Positions 36,039-48,235 of a stretch of 64,000 nucleotides of DNA are shown piece by piece. A program made the translations under genes and the position numbers. The stretch covers positions 558,001 through 622,000 of the forward strand of contig JAETXT010000009.1 of the NCBI GenBank assembly GCA_019188255.1, given 5' to 3'. The first letter of the stretch is position 1; every line of letters begins with the position of its first letter. This stretch comes from Verticillium longisporum. Lineage: Eukaryota; Ascomycota; Sordariomycetes; Glomerellales; Plectosphaerellaceae. A model generated the notes under the pieces. The model was not told where the DNA came from. It worked only from the letters and a program-made list of their open reading frames with translations, and made no database searches.

Positions 36039-36568
36039 GCTCTCTGTCCACTCCCTACTTCTTCAACCCTCTGCCTAACGCCTAGCTTCGTGGGGAATGC
36101 CGAAATCCATCGCCTTTCTTCGCTTCTGTCCCAAGAGGCCTCTACTCTTGTGATCTCGAGACCCGCCCTCGACGCCGTTTCGCGGGGAACATGACCAATG
36201 TGGCCAAGTTCAGAGTCCAGAACCATCGCATACACGTTTTTTTTCAACACCCTGGCCTTCTGAACGGCCCACGGCATCGATCATTCCACAACAACTGCCG
36301 GACATTTCTCGTCGTTGCTCGTGTCGTGCTCCATTCAACGGCCCGAACCACGATCGTGGCGAGCCTGTGACTCCCCTAGGTCAGGGCAGGGCAAGGCGTT
36401 GCACATGCAGAGGCAGGCAGCGCATCGCCGTCGTGCTCCTCAGCACCACCAGCCCCTCTGCTGTCCTCGCCTCGTCTCGTCTGCGCCTGCATGAGATGAG
36501 ACGAGACATGCGGCTGCCTTATCGACCCAAAGTCGCCAAAAACATCGAGCTGCTTTCTTTTCTGGGCC

Positions 36569-36762
36569 ATGTCCATTGGCGCACCCGAAACACACCGCAT
36601 CGATATCACGTCGGCCATCACTGCAATCATCGACAAAATGTGCATCGATATGCACCTCCAGGGCGGCTCGGCTCTTTTCCCCATGCTCGACTGGGAAAGG
36701 TTCCGGTCACGCCGATCCTCGTGGCGCGCCTGAACGACCAGGGCATGCAGCTCGCGAAGTAG
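36569..36762 (+). CDS. Weak candidate small ORF, 64 aa, needs one base inserted
   Basis: From ATG 36569 the frame reads SIGAPETHRIDITSAITAII and SALFPMLDW with good third-position bias, then shifts at the GGG run 36693-36695. With one extra G it continues VPVTPILVARLNDQGMQLAK to the TAG at 36762. The bias is coding-like on both sides of the shift. There is no homology I recognise, and an overlapping minus-strand frame of 225 codons exists. Low confidence. Confidence 0.25.
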
Positions 36763-37741
36763 GAGCTTTGCCCTCCACGGTCCAATAGGCAGGCGACCAC
36801 AACGCACCATCCCTGTGACGCTCCCGGCTCTATCGCGACCACGCACGTGCTTCTTGGGACGGGGCGCGCATCGGTCGATAGTCAAAAGTCGCAGGAGGAG
36901 ACGGAGCCTAATCCCCAAGCACATGTTTGTCGTGGCCTCGCTCGTGGCAGCCGCAGCAGCACTATTGCCTTGTCCGTTCCCGTGACCATGAGCACCGCTT
37001 GCCACGTGGCCAATCAAGGAGTTGCCGGTCTGCAGTGCTGTTGCATCATTCAATGATGTTGCTTCCTATCGATTCTTTGGGGGGTGGAAAGATGCAGCAG
37101 CAGCTCAGAACATGGCTGCATCCATCTCACATGCAGTCATCGGAGCTTGGACTCCAGATTGAGCCCAACTCGGCTCGTCTCCGGTCTGCTGGGACCACAC
37201 ACATGCCCCCCGTCACAGTTGAAGACCACATAGCCTGGCGCCGGAAGACGAGGACCCCGGATCTGCCACACCCTCACGATCACATGAACATGCCACGTTG
37301 AGAGGCATCCCGCCCAACTGTGGCTTCCTGTACGACAAGCACGGACAAGCCGGTCCCGATTCGGACAGATTGATCGGTCGTGACGATGCTACACTGCCCC
37401 CGCGTGCTGCCCTCTGTGGATGCTGTGACATGGGTGGCGTCTTGCGATGTACCTCATCGGTCGCGGGTGTCTTTCTGGCTTGCTGTTTGTGTGCGTGCTG
37501 TGCTATGCTAAGCCTCGGTGATGCATGCTGATCCGGGGTCGCGCACACCATCTCGATGGTTTAGTGTCCGCTGTCTGTGACCGTAGGGCTGGGACGCAGG
37601 TCCTTGCCTCGTATGGCCTGTGGTGTACCGTAAGTGACTCTGTGATGTTGTGTTCGGGCGTAGATGAGGTTGACTCGGGGAAGCCGTCCGATGTGATACA
37701 GGTACATGAATGAGGCCGCCGAGCAACTGGGAATGGTACAG

Positions 37742-37801
37742 GTGCGTTCACGAGGTTGACGCCGGAGTGCGTTCACGAGGTTGACGCCGGAGTGCTGTTC
37801 A
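37742..37801. repeat. 25-bp tandem duplication
   Basis: Two perfect copies of a unit beginning GTGCGTTCACGAGG and ending GACGCCGGA, followed by a partial third copy. Confidence 0.9.
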
Positions 37802-38125
37802 CGTCTCGAGACTGGAAGTTCTGCTGTTCTGCCGTTCTTCCCGCTGAGTTGCCAGCCTTTGGCTGTTGTTGATGCCCCATGGTTGCGCAGGACGGACAAG
37901 GAAGGACGCAAGCACTTCCCGTTCTGGGGTCTTGACAAACGGACGAGGCGACACTATCCAGCTCCGTAGAGTGCGTAGATTTGGCCGTCATCCTAGGCGC
38001 AGGGTATCAGTGTAGGGAAGTTTGCATACTTAGCATCGATCCGTGGCCAGTATCAGAAAGTCGAGCAACAAGACCTTTTGCAACTTGGCAAACCTACAGT
38101 GGCCGGAGATGGTGGAAGTGAATGT

Positions 38126-38268
38126 CGCGGCAGCATCGGACATGTAGGGTTTACGATGAACACCCATCGGGCAATATATTGTTTCCTTCCGCGGCAGCAT
38201 CGGACATGTAGACGTTACGATGAACACATATTGTAACGCCTATCAGGCAGTCTATTGTTTCCTTCCGA
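38126..38268. repeat. 65-78 bp imperfect direct duplication
   Basis: Two copies start GCGGCAGCATCGGACATGTA, contain TTACGATGAACAC and end ATTGTTTCCTTCCG. The second copy has extra internal bases (38191-38268). No terminal inverted repeats seen. Confidence 0.8.
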
Positions 38269-39470
38269 CGCCCACACTCTGATAGTCTGACGACAGCATG
38301 GGATCGGAACGAAGGCGATAGTCTGCCTTACAGTACCGTCGACATCATTGAACTGGGGATATCTACACCTTGCTTCCTGGTACTCGTGACGAAGTGGCCA
38401 GCCCTGATGCTTGTCAAGTGACTTCTGCCCACTGTCTCTAGTCTCCGCAACGGATGACGATGCCAACGGCTTAGGAGCACTGTATGAAAGATACTACATC
38501 CACAAGGGCCATGCGCTGCTTGGTCAGGGGCCAGTTCTCCCCCCGATCAGAAAAGTGCGAGGCATGAGACGCCGATGCTGCCAACTCGTGACTATTTCTC
38601 AGACACGTCCAGACCGAACGGCAAACGACTTGAAATATGATCAGACCATTGACCAACATGACGACCTAGATGGACCGCAACAAATCAGCACATTCCATGC
38701 GTGAAGCAGTTATCTTCATGCCAAGGTGATGCCACAGCTTTGGGGTACAGTCTATGATTCCGGGAGTTGACGAGTCCTCCAAATTTAATAAACGGCTTCA
38801 ATTCAGCGCCACTCCTTTCCGTAACCTACGTATCTTTCTCTTCCAGCCTTCCTCTTGCGAACAAGAGTATGGCTGTGACCGAAACGCAGATCGTGGAACC
38901 CTCCGGTAAAACAAATGTCTGCGCGGTCATATACGAATTCAGCTTGATGCTTCCCTTTCCCAAGTGGATACCCCGCCTGCAATACTTCAAGTAGCAGAAA
39001 CAAGCGAGCTTGAACAAGTCTACGATGAACCACATCCAATGGCCGTATGCCAGCGTTTGGGTTGATCTCGAAAATATAAGCTTTATTCATCACACTCGGG
39101 ACCAAGGCCCCAAACGAGTCGTAGAGTCCCTCGAGACATTACGTGGACGTGTGACTGCCTCAACAAAGATCACCAAAGTCTGTCACCAAAAGCGACACCA
39201 GAGACCATGACCGTGAAACGACTGTGTTCGTCGGTAGATTGAAGCCAGATCACTGCGACTCTTACGCAACGCTGGCTGAGACACAAGACGTACCCGTAGG
39301 CCACCTTGACGAAAGACAGATCTACGACCTGTTGCCGCACGAGAAGACAAAAAGGCATGCTATGCGAAAATGCCGCCCATACGTCACCCTCCCTTGCCGC
39401 TGCCTCTACCCTCTACCCAGCCTAACCATGAGCTCGGGACCGGAAAGTGGCAGCCTCTCGACCCTGCGAG

Positions 39471-41715
39471 TCAGGTGCCCGCCATCTTAACGTCTTCCTC
39501 CTTGGAGCCGCGCTCCGGCTCGGGCGCCCTCATCATCCACGCCATGACGCCCCATACAATCTCCATGGCTTCGATCCTCTGGTCAACGAGGAACAGATCA
39601 AACCATCGACTCCTCCGCACCTCCAGCCCACCCCAGCTGCGCTTGCCACCAACGTACTCGTCGGGCGCACCACCTAGTACCTCGAGCAGCCGATCGGGCA
39701 CCCTCACCCGCAAGATGCTGACGTGGTGGAACAGCGAGCTCACGACGAAGATGTCATCGTATCCCGCACCCCTGACTTTTCCAATGGCCTCATACCGTGT
39801 CTTCTGGTCCCACGACGCCGAAGGCGGACGCACCATGCGATAGTTGTCATAGATGCTCATCTGCTTCCGCGGCCGTTTGCTGACAGGCATGCCCGGCGCC
39901 GCTCCCGGTCTGGCGCCCGACGAGGATGACCCGAGCGCAGCCGTCGCCTGCTCAGCTTTCCTTTCGTTGCTGGGTGCGGCGTCCTTATCGCCGGCAACGA
40001 CGTCTCGATCGACTTCCCGACCGATGGGCCCGCCTTGGCCGCCACCCCAGCGCCGTTCGGTCGTCCACCACTGTCCATCGCCGGGTCGGCGTTCTGTCTT
40101 GCCCTCGCGCGCGCGGTGCTGGGCGGTAATGAGCGCAGCGACAATCTCACGGGCAAAGTCAATGGTATGGTCAGCTTCCGTATCAAAGTTTGTGGACGCA
40201 CGGGCCGAAACGGCATCGAGAGGTCCATCAACAAGGCCCTGTCGAGCGGCATCACGGGTGCGTGGACTGCGGAAGATGAAAGTGCAACCCGAAGCAAAGT
40301 ACGAGCTACGTTGGTGCGGGTCTCCTGAGCCGCTGCCGGTCTGGGAAGAAGACATGGCGGAGGGTGCGATCAGATGAAGACGCGGCTCAGCGCGCGACGC
40401 AGAGGCATTGCAGCCAAAGTCGTAGGCGACGAGCTTGAGAAAGGCATTCACAAGATTCTGGCGATAGTCACCAGGCATCGAGGTGCCGGCCGCCGTCCTG
40501 ACAGCACGCACTGGCTCTTCCGGCGTTTCTCCTTGTGTGGACGCATCCGTACTCGCCGATGAGTCATCTGTAGTAGCAGCAATAGCAGCAGCAGCAGCAG
40601 CGTCGTGAGCGGGAGGGGTAGGCTTTGAGGTGTCTTCCCAAAATGTTGTGAATGCCTCCAAGCAGCGATAGAACTCGTAGGCGTTTCCCAACCGAGCCTG
40701 CTGCTGTCCCTTGAGCGGCGGCAGGCGTCTCACGACGCGATAGGCATCCTGGTTGGAGATGGACAGCTCGCGCTTGCGATCTTGGTAGGTCTGACAGCCC
40801 GGAGACTGAACGCCGGTGTTCAGAGGACGCTTGGTCTCATCGTTGCGTTGCCGGGCCTCGTCGGCTGACAGCGCATCCCAGGTGGCAAAGTCGGGGACAT
40901 ATGCCGGGTCGGGCAGCAAGTCAGCGACAGCCGTGTCGGGGATTACATGAACACCGAGGGCCTCGAAGATGGAGGGCGCAACCTGGCCGGGGCGATAGAC
41001 GGTCTGGATGAGGTGGACCAGAGGCTGGGCGGAGGATGCAGGTGGCGTGGGTGGTGACTGCAGCTGAGGCTGGCTGTGAGGTAGGGCGACGGGGGTCGGT
41101 GGAGGGATGTCCTTGGGATCGATTTTGGCGTACCGTGGTAGGCTAGCTATACTGGTGTAAGTTTGATGACGCCAACGTGATGGATGCCGGTGCAGAGACT
41201 CGTGTCATGGTGGCCCGCCATGGGTAGTCATGGTCGACTGACAGACACATACAGGCAGGCCCCAGGCACTGTACAGTAGAATCGGGACAGGGGATGCAGA
41301 AGGGCATCAGACACAAGGCCGGAAGGCTGGCATGCCGACATGGAGGATGGACCAGGAGAGCAGATCAAGCACGGGAAGCACAGAACGCGGTATGAGGAGG
41401 CAAGCGTGGGAAGGCGAGAGTGCATGGCAGTGCTTTGAGAATCAAGATGAAGCGTTTCGCTAGGGTCGATGCGTACAGGGATGGAGGAGGGAGGCTTGGG
41501 GGGCAGGGGCGTGGTAGCAAAGACGATTTGAAGGAGAAAAGAGAGAGGCAGACAGAGGCAGAGCCAAAACACAGGCTTATACCCAGACTGAAACTTTGCA
41601 GAGACTTGAAAGCAGAGACTTGAAAGCAGAGACTTGAAAGCAGAGCATAGGAAGCAGAGACTGCGAGGAGACAAGACGCAACCGACGTACCAATGGCGGG
41701 AAAGGAGCCGAACAT
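39471..41715 (-). CDS. Conserved hypothetical fungal protein, 566 aa
   Basis: Model: short exon 41715-41691 (MFGSFPAI plus one base), a 544-nt intron with GTACGT donor and TATAG acceptor, then exon 41146-39471; the total is in frame at 567 codons. The protein reads SLPRYAKIDPKDIPPPTPV, then QTVYRPGQVAPSIFEALGVH, PDFATWDALSADEARQRND and RLGNAYEFYRCLEAFTTFW. Disordered Ala/Ser/Thr-rich linkers surround later motifs YDNYRMVRPPSASWDQKTRY and GYDDIFVVSSLFHHVSILRV. No enzymatic or membrane motif is seen. I believe related sequences occur in other sordariomycetes, but I cannot name a function. The distant first exon is inferred from splice signals and frame only. Confidence 0.72.
41598..41645. repeat. 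14-bp intronic repeat, three copies
   Basis: Three copies of GCAGAGACTTGAAA inside the inferred 544-nt intron of the 566-aa gene. They may account for its length. Confidence 0.85.
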
Positions 41716-42328
41716 GACGGGGTCTGTTCAGGTGGATGCGATGCGATGCCGCGTGGTTGTGATGACTGGGTTCTTGGACAATGGCGGTCGCAGACAGCTC
41801 AGGGATCTCGCTTGCCTCCACGCCTCGTGCTATCAACCAACAGCAGCCCACGGCTAGAGCCACCTGAGATGGCAGTGGGCGAGCTGATGAGCCAAAAAAG
41901 TAAGGTTGTGTGATGTTCGGTCGAAGCGAGGTGGACAAGCCAGCGAAAGCCTGTGCGCAGCGAGGCTTTTGGTGTGAGGTTGTTGGGCTTGGTGGAGATG
42001 GGGGGGAGATGACGATACCCGTCGATCGATGGAGGGGGGCGAGGCTCTGATGCCAATGGTGGTGGTGGTAGGTGTGTGCTGTGTGGTGTTCCAAAAGGCT
42101 TGCCAAGACAGCCAAGGTAAAGCTACCTTAGGTTGACCTGTCTGGGTATCTGGAAATGAGATGCTGCTGCTGACCGGCAATCAGTTGGCGGGTGGCCCGG
42201 GAGGCGTCTCACGATGGGACGCTGGTACGATGGCGAGGCAAAGGCGACGCAGTGTACCTTGGCCGTGGAATTTGGGTGAGCAGATACCTGGGTCGGTGGC
42301 AGGTAGGGAGCTCGAGCGAGTGACGTAG

Positions 42329-42378
42329 AGAGAGAGACACAGAGAGAGAGACACAGAGAGAGAGACACAGAGAGAGTG
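42329..42378. repeat. (GAGAGAGACACA)n microsatellite
   Basis: About four 14-bp units of GAGAGAGACACAGA, purine-rich on +. Non-coding. Confidence 0.85.
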
Positions 42379-42944
42379 TGTGAACGGCTGGAGGTGGCGG
42401 TGAGCAGCGAGAGGGTTTCGATTCAGGTATTCAGCGCACAGTCCACTGGCATTGATTTGCTCTGTCAATCCCGATATCCGTGCCTCGGGCAGATGAGTAG
42501 TCTGTGTTGAGGAGACCGTCTGGGAGTGAGGGGATTCTCAGACGACGCGACGATTGTGGTGAGAGTGACCTGACGTGGATGTAAAGGCAAGTGCAGCGTC
42601 GTGTGGCCCTTCAGTTTGAGGGGTCGATTCGAGTGACGTGAGGTCAAATCAGGCAGGAAGCAACCAGGCCGTCCATTCCAGCCGGTCCAGACGTCCAGAC
42701 CGCCCGGACCAGTGACGAGCGGGCGGGATTCAGGAAGCAGGGAAAGAGTGAGGGGTCGAGCCTGGGTCCTGCCCAGCGTCCACCTGCTGCCTCGAGGTAT
42801 CGGTGATGTGCTGACCTGATTGGGCCAAGGCCACCTTAATGCGGGGAGCGGCGTCGCACGGGCCGGTGCCGCCATTCGAGAACCCTGTCAGACATCAATG
42901 GGGACTGATTGGCCCTGTTCCTGGCTAGTGAGGACTGCTCTCTG

Positions 42945-42999
42945 GGTACCTACCTACCTAGGTACCTAAGGTAGGTAGGTACGGTAAGGAGGTAGGTAC
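42945..42999. repeat. TACCTA/TAGGTA palindrome cluster
   Basis: GGTACCTACCTACCTAGGTA followed by CCTAAGGTAGGTAGGTA and GGAGGTAGGTAC. The halves are self-complementary and could form a long imperfect hairpin. It is the largest of the clusters seen. Confidence 0.8.
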
Positions 43000-44844
43000 T
43001 CTATTCAGGGCCGGCGGTGCTTTTACTTTCCTGTCTGACTGATCCAAACGTCGTCCTCCTGCTCCCCTGAACCCTGACCCACCGCATCTGCCACACCGTC
43101 CGCACGCGAGCGTGTGTCTCTGGCGTTGCCTGTCGACCACCTTTCCCTGCCTTCGAGACGGCCGTGGGCTTGCCATGCTGTTGTTCTGGCTGGGCCTTGT
43201 TTTGGGTTGTGTCTCGCCAGTCGCGTGGCTGTCCTCGCTACCCTCTAGCCCGCGCGCGCGGCTCCTCGTCGATCTCTCTCGCCTCTGGCGTTCCTTTCCT
43301 AGAATGCACCATGGACAATCTGCCATCCCATATGGACGGAACGACAAGACGACTAGTATCTGTCGACGTGGCGGTGTGCCGTCGCTCATGACCATTGCCC
43401 AAATCCGTTGCTTTTTTTGTCTAAGAAAACACCATGATCGAGTCGAACCCGCTCGACATGCAACGCAGAAGCATCGGCATCATGCGTTTCTCACCTGGCC
43501 CGTGAAGCGGGTGAAACGGCAAAACATCATCTAGTACCCGTTGGCTGCAAATCGTAGACCACAGCGGGGTCTCATTCTGGAGAACCTTATGACAGAGTTT
43601 GTCAGGCCTGATCCGCCCGCGTTGGGAGAGAGAGAGAGAGAGCGAGAAAGGTCAGAGCAGGTCCCCCTCGGGGCGGGGACATGCCCCCCCTGCCTGGGTC
43701 GTAGTATTCTCGGTTCCCCGAGTGGATTTTCCTACTACTGTACGTTGTCAGGAGGCAAGGAGGCACGCTGAGCACGAGCAGCGGGGGGATCCGTCATTGT
43801 TCGTTCCGATGTAAGGAAGCGCAAGGAAAAAAAGAAGGAGAAGCGAATAAAGTTGCACCACCGTTGCAGTGAAGCACCTCTGATGTGACCTCGTCTTCCC
43901 CCTTGCTGCGTTTCTCAGTGTCGCGAGAAACAAGATGATACGTTCTCGTCCTTTCCATCGAACAACAGACGACAGAGAAGCCCACAAAATGGAAGCGAGG
44001 GAGAAAGAACAAAAGAAACAAGAATCACGAGGTGGAAACCCGCCCGCTTGGACGTTTGCTACTTTGCAGCAGGACAGCTGATATTTCGGGCTGCTTTCCT
44101 TTTTCAAATGGAAGACCGGGCTGCTCGGACACGGTAGGTTTGTCGGTAGCGCACGCCAGCTCGCTTTCTTTCGCGTTGGTGTTGGTGTTGGTCCAGGACG
44201 GCACGCCAGCGTAAAGGCAGATAAAGACCGCAGCGAGGATGGTGCCTGCGCGCGCGTGGCGCACGCGGGTCGAAGCAGTTGGGCAGACAGGCGACAGACG
44301 ACAGACGACAGACAGACAGAGAGGGCGTGTGTGTGTGTGTGGTGGACCAAGCCTGCTTTAATTTAATGGGTCGAGTGGTGGTGTGTGCATTCATCACGAG
44401 AGGTGCGTCAAGTGTGTGTCGAGTTGGCGTCTTGGGAGCTGTCTTCTTCGCTGTACTCAAGAAGCAAGCGAGGTGGCTCATGTACGCCTTAGCACTCGGT
44501 ATGCTGTCAGCGGGCAGCCAGGCCGTTGAGGTCGTGATGCGTCGTACAGTAGCTCGGGGCAGACAAAAGAAGAAGAGGGTGGCATTCGATAGTCGGCTGT
44601 CAATAGCTCCACGTACCTTACAGGTGCGGCTTGCGTACCTACATGTACATGGTGGGTAGGTAGGTATGGAAGTTGATGGATCCGGTGGGTGCGACTTTCC
44701 AGCATCTACCAAAAGTGCAGTACAGACGGCTCGCGTCGAGGTTGGAAAGAGGCAATAAGTGGGCCGGCCGCATTGGTCGTGCGGCAGGCATGAGGGCGCT
44801 GGGCTCCAGGGCTTCAGTGCTTCAGGTCTGTCACAGACCGGGGG

Positions 44845-44920
44845 GTGTCGCCTCGAGAGAACAGTGTCGCCTCGAGAGAACAGTGTCGCCTCGAGAGAAC
44901 AGTGTCGCCTCGAGAGAACA
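44845..44920. repeat. 19-bp tandem repeat, four perfect copies
   Basis: Four identical copies of GTGTCGCCTCGAGAGAACA, each containing the palindrome CTCGAG. Perfect identity suggests recent expansion. Confidence 0.93.
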
Positions 44921-45898
44921 GTGCCCGCAGACGGGGTGCTCCCTGTGGGCCGTCGGTGACGCCCCCAAAGTCCCAGAAATCGACCCCCTGAAGCCCCTAC
45001 TGCCCCGAGTGCCCCTCATGCCCCTCATGCCCCTGCCCTGCAAGGTACCATGCACCTGCCTCTCCGTCCGACACGCTCGAGCCACAGCCCAGCTCCTGCC
45101 GAAGCCTCGTCAACCAATCCTCCCCCTCCTCTGTCATCTATCAAACAACCAGCCGCCCATGCCACGCCGGGATCAACGCCTGGCCAGGCCCCTCTGTGTC
45201 CAGCACATCGTCAGTCATGGCACAGCACTCCGAGGACAACCCAGGTCAACTAGGTTAACGTTAACCAGGTCAACCAGGTCAGCCAGCTCGGCCTGCTGCG
45301 TGATCTCCCTTCTCCCGCTCTCGTCCTGCCCACCCCCCCTCCTCCTCTCCTCCACGCCATCGTGATCCTCCTTCCGGGCCCCCTCTCCTTCGGCCAATTT
45401 TCACCACTAGCACTTCGCCTCCCATCAACCGCAATCTTACTTCGACAGGCATCACTGCAGGCATCGTTCCTCTTTGAGCCGCCAGCCTTCACCCGCTGCG
45501 CCCAACTCGTCACCTCCATACAACAAGGCATTACCCGTCAGGACAACCTCGAGAGCTGTGCTCTCTCTCCCTTTCCCTGCTCTCGACAACCCAACTTTGT
45601 CCAGATCATCAGCGTCTACGGCCTGTATGATCTGTTCCGCAGACTAGATGGCCGCATAGGCTTCCTTAGTTTTTGCGTCTTCTTCTTCTGGACCGACCAC
45701 CCGTCTTTCGAACCGGCCGGTCTGCTTTTTTTGTTCTCCTTCTCCTTGGACCTCCGGCCCGACGACAACAACGTGCATTTGCGATATCGACATAGGATCG
45801 AGAGGCATATCGACGGCAGACGAGACCGACGACCACATTCCTTTGCCAGGAGCGACAGGCATCGCCAAAAATTCAACCTACATACACCATCCCTCGAC

Positions 45899-48235
45899 AT
45901 GTCGAGTCCAAACCTCCCGGACGGGGCTTTTCTCACGAGCATCAACGGCAGGCGCTGCACCGCCATCCCCAAACAGGGCCGCCAGGAGCAGACGACGAGA
46001 GAGGCGCCGACGACGACCGCCCAGCAGCCCACGCCGACGCCTCCTGTGCGCGAGACGCCGACGCCAGCAAACCCGCCGCCTCAACAGCAGAACCCGCCGC
46101 AAGATGACACGCCCGCGAGAGCCTCGTCCTCGCCGCAACCGGATCCGCCCCAGCGTGATCCGCCCCAGGCAGAACCACCGCGGCAGACACAAGCGGATCC
46201 TCCGCCGCCGCAGGAATCCCGTGAACCAACGAGTACATCCAGTACGACCACAGCCTCCCCTTCACCTGTCATCACTCCCTCTGCACCCCCACAACCCATC
46301 CGCACCGTCATCACACCTCCTCCAGCCTCACAAATACAGAACCCTCTCGTGCCTCCCACACCCCAGCGGCCGCCCCCGCTGGCCGAGGACGGCCGCGGTC
46401 CCATTCTCGTGCCCTCTCTGACACCCCCTCCCCCATCCGTCCTCCCCCATTAGCAGACGAGCAGCCCAGGCCGGGCCTGCCCTCCCTTTCCACATCATCA
46501 CCAGCCCCCGGCAGAGAGACGGGCGCCCAGTCGAGCACGACGGCCAGCGACACGACAGAAACGTCCGTCTTGGTGCCGTCGCCGCCGGCCGCGCCCGTCT
46601 TGGTGCCGTCGCCGCCGGCCGCGCCCGTCTTGACGCCGCCCACCTCCCCCATCGCCCCTGTATTTCCTTCCACATCTGACACGCAGCCATCCGCTGTAGA
46701 GAGCAGTCGGACTGATCAAGAAACAGCCCCCACACAAGCCAACCCAGGAAACGTAGACGGGCCCCAGAGCGAGATCGAGGCGCCGTTGGGGGGCGCCTCG
46801 TCGACAGACGACACCACCTCGCTCATTACCAGCGCCCCCGTGCCCATTGGCGGAGGAAGCCGAGCCGGCGAAGACGCCGTGACGACGACCGGCAGGGAGT
46901 CGCCTCTGATCACGAGCCCGCTGCCAGGAAGCAGCGCCGACGGTGGATCCTCGGGCATGTCGGCAGCCATCATCGCAGGTGCCGTCGTCGGCGGCGTCGC
47001 TTTTCTCACCATTTGCGCGCTCCTCTTCTGGTTCTGGCGGAAGAACAAGAAGAAGAGGCGCAGCACGCTACTGACACCCTCTCGACGCAGCCGCCGTCGA
47101 TGCGCAAGGAGCGTCCCTACATTTTCGACCAGGAATCCGTCGGACCGACACCCCGTTCGACCAAGTTCAAGGCGGCACTCGGCTACAGCCTCATGCGTCT
47201 CCGCGGCCAGGTCGGCGGCGTCTTCTCGTTCGGTCACCGGCGCAGCTCGAGCGCCGTGCTCAGCAAGGAGCAGTCGCAGCTGGCGTACTTGGACCTTTCG
47301 GGCCACAGCCGTCACGGGTCGAACGCTTCGAGCGGGGGCGCGCCGCCCGCCGTCGTCGTGACGAGCCAGGACCGCGCCCGCGACTGGTGGGACAGGCTCA
47401 AGATGGACGCCCTCTTCAACTGGCGCACGCGGAACGACGGGCCCATGGACCCTGACCCGTTTGCGTCGGTGCGTGAGAAGCAGAGCGAGACGGCCAACAA
47501 CAATGTCGGTCAGCCGGACTTTTTGACGCTCCTCGGCATGGACGAGAGGGAGGTCGAGCGCGAGGCGCAGCGTCGGCGGGCCAGCCGCAAGCACGGCAGC
47601 ACGGCGTCAATGGACCACTTCCTCAGCGGCCTCGGCCTCAACGTGGACAAGAACCCGGACCCGTTCTCGGACAGGCACGCGCTGCCGGCGGAGCCGACGC
47701 GGGCGGCGCCGACGAACCCGTTTGCCGACAGCAACGCGATGGCGGCGCCGGGGTTCGCGGCCAACGCGGGACAGAACTATATTGAGGCGATGCGGCGGTC
47801 GCGCGGCACATCGATGGGCGGGCTGACGACGCGGCCGCCCAGCATGCAGGTGGCGCGGTCGTCGCGGTACGACTCGGTGTACCGCGAGTCGGGGGCAGCG
47901 TCGACAGCTTTGCGGCGCGGCGCAACAAGTGGCGGTCGGATCCGTTCGACCTCGAGCGTCCGGACCTGCTGTCGAGCCAGGGCAGCAGCGTCGGCGGGCG
48001 GGTGTCGGGGGCGCCGAGTCGGCCGTCGGCGGCGCACATGCGCAGCGAGAGCGTCCAGAGCAAGTACAGCAGCGGCGTGGGCTCGAACGAGTGGAGCGAG
48101 CCGGGGCCGGACGTGGGGCCGTCGGGGCGGTGGGACACGGACAGCCCGACGTCGGGGTACCGACCGGGCGAGCAGCGGCGCAGGCTCAGCGGCGGCAGCC
48201 AGCAGACGCAGGGCAGCGTCGGCAAGGCGCTGTGA
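45899..48235 (+). CDS. Pro/Ser/Thr-rich single-pass membrane protein (broken model)
   Basis: Seen: ATG 45899 (MSSPNLPDGAFLTSINGRRC) without signal peptide, then a Pro/Gln/Thr-rich ectodomain-like stretch. A frame change before 46454 fits an intron (donor GTACGA at 46242 or GTACAT at 46233; acceptor TTAG at 46453, with CTGAC and a C-rich tract). The next part has tandem VLVPSPPAAP repeats and a membrane helix IIAGAVVGGVAFLTICALLFWFW ending in KNKKKRR. The cytoplasmic part (KERPYIFDQESVGPTPRSTK, RDWWDRLKMDALFNWRTR, FLTLLGMDEREVEREAQRR) runs to TGA 48235 in two further frames. Shifts at about 47055-47070 and in the G run 47891-47895 are each repaired by one base. The layout is that of fungal mucin-like sensors or TM-anchored proteins with a glycan-rich exterior; the function is unknown. 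Confidence 0.7.
46567..46626 (+). repeat. 30-bp coding tandem duplication
   Basis: Two perfect copies, each encoding VLVPSPPAAP, followed by a diverged third (VLTPPTSPIAP), in the ectodomain-like region of the membrane protein. Confidence 0.9.

Larger units (their letters stand above)
36039..39470. other. Gene-poor region, 3.4 kb
   Basis: No confident gene. It holds one weak candidate (36569-36762) and two repeat blocks, listed separately. At 38826-39100 the minus strand has short frames with hydrophobic stretches (WFIVDLFKLACFCYLKY) that could be a decayed membrane-protein gene, but stops and shifts prevent a model. Confidence 0.5.
41716..45898. other. Gene-free region, 4.2 kb
   Basis: No gene supported; frames up to about 145 codons lack coding bias. 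It carries the GAGAGACACA array, the TACCTA palindrome cluster and a 19-bp XhoI-site repeat, listed separately, plus another TACCTACATGTACATG/GGTAGGTAGGTA group near 44640-44668. The last 700 bp are pyrimidine-rich, as in fungal promoters and leaders. Confidence 0.55.

Noticed and set aside
43432..43475. tRNA-like GAGTCGAACCCGCTC
   Set aside because: It is a short palindromic stem with a 9-nt loop; no cloverleaf on either strand.
43112..43534. 140-codon frame on + with a hydrophobic stretch
   Set aside because: Mixed low-bias codons, no conserved motif, and embedded in repeat-rich intergenic DNA.
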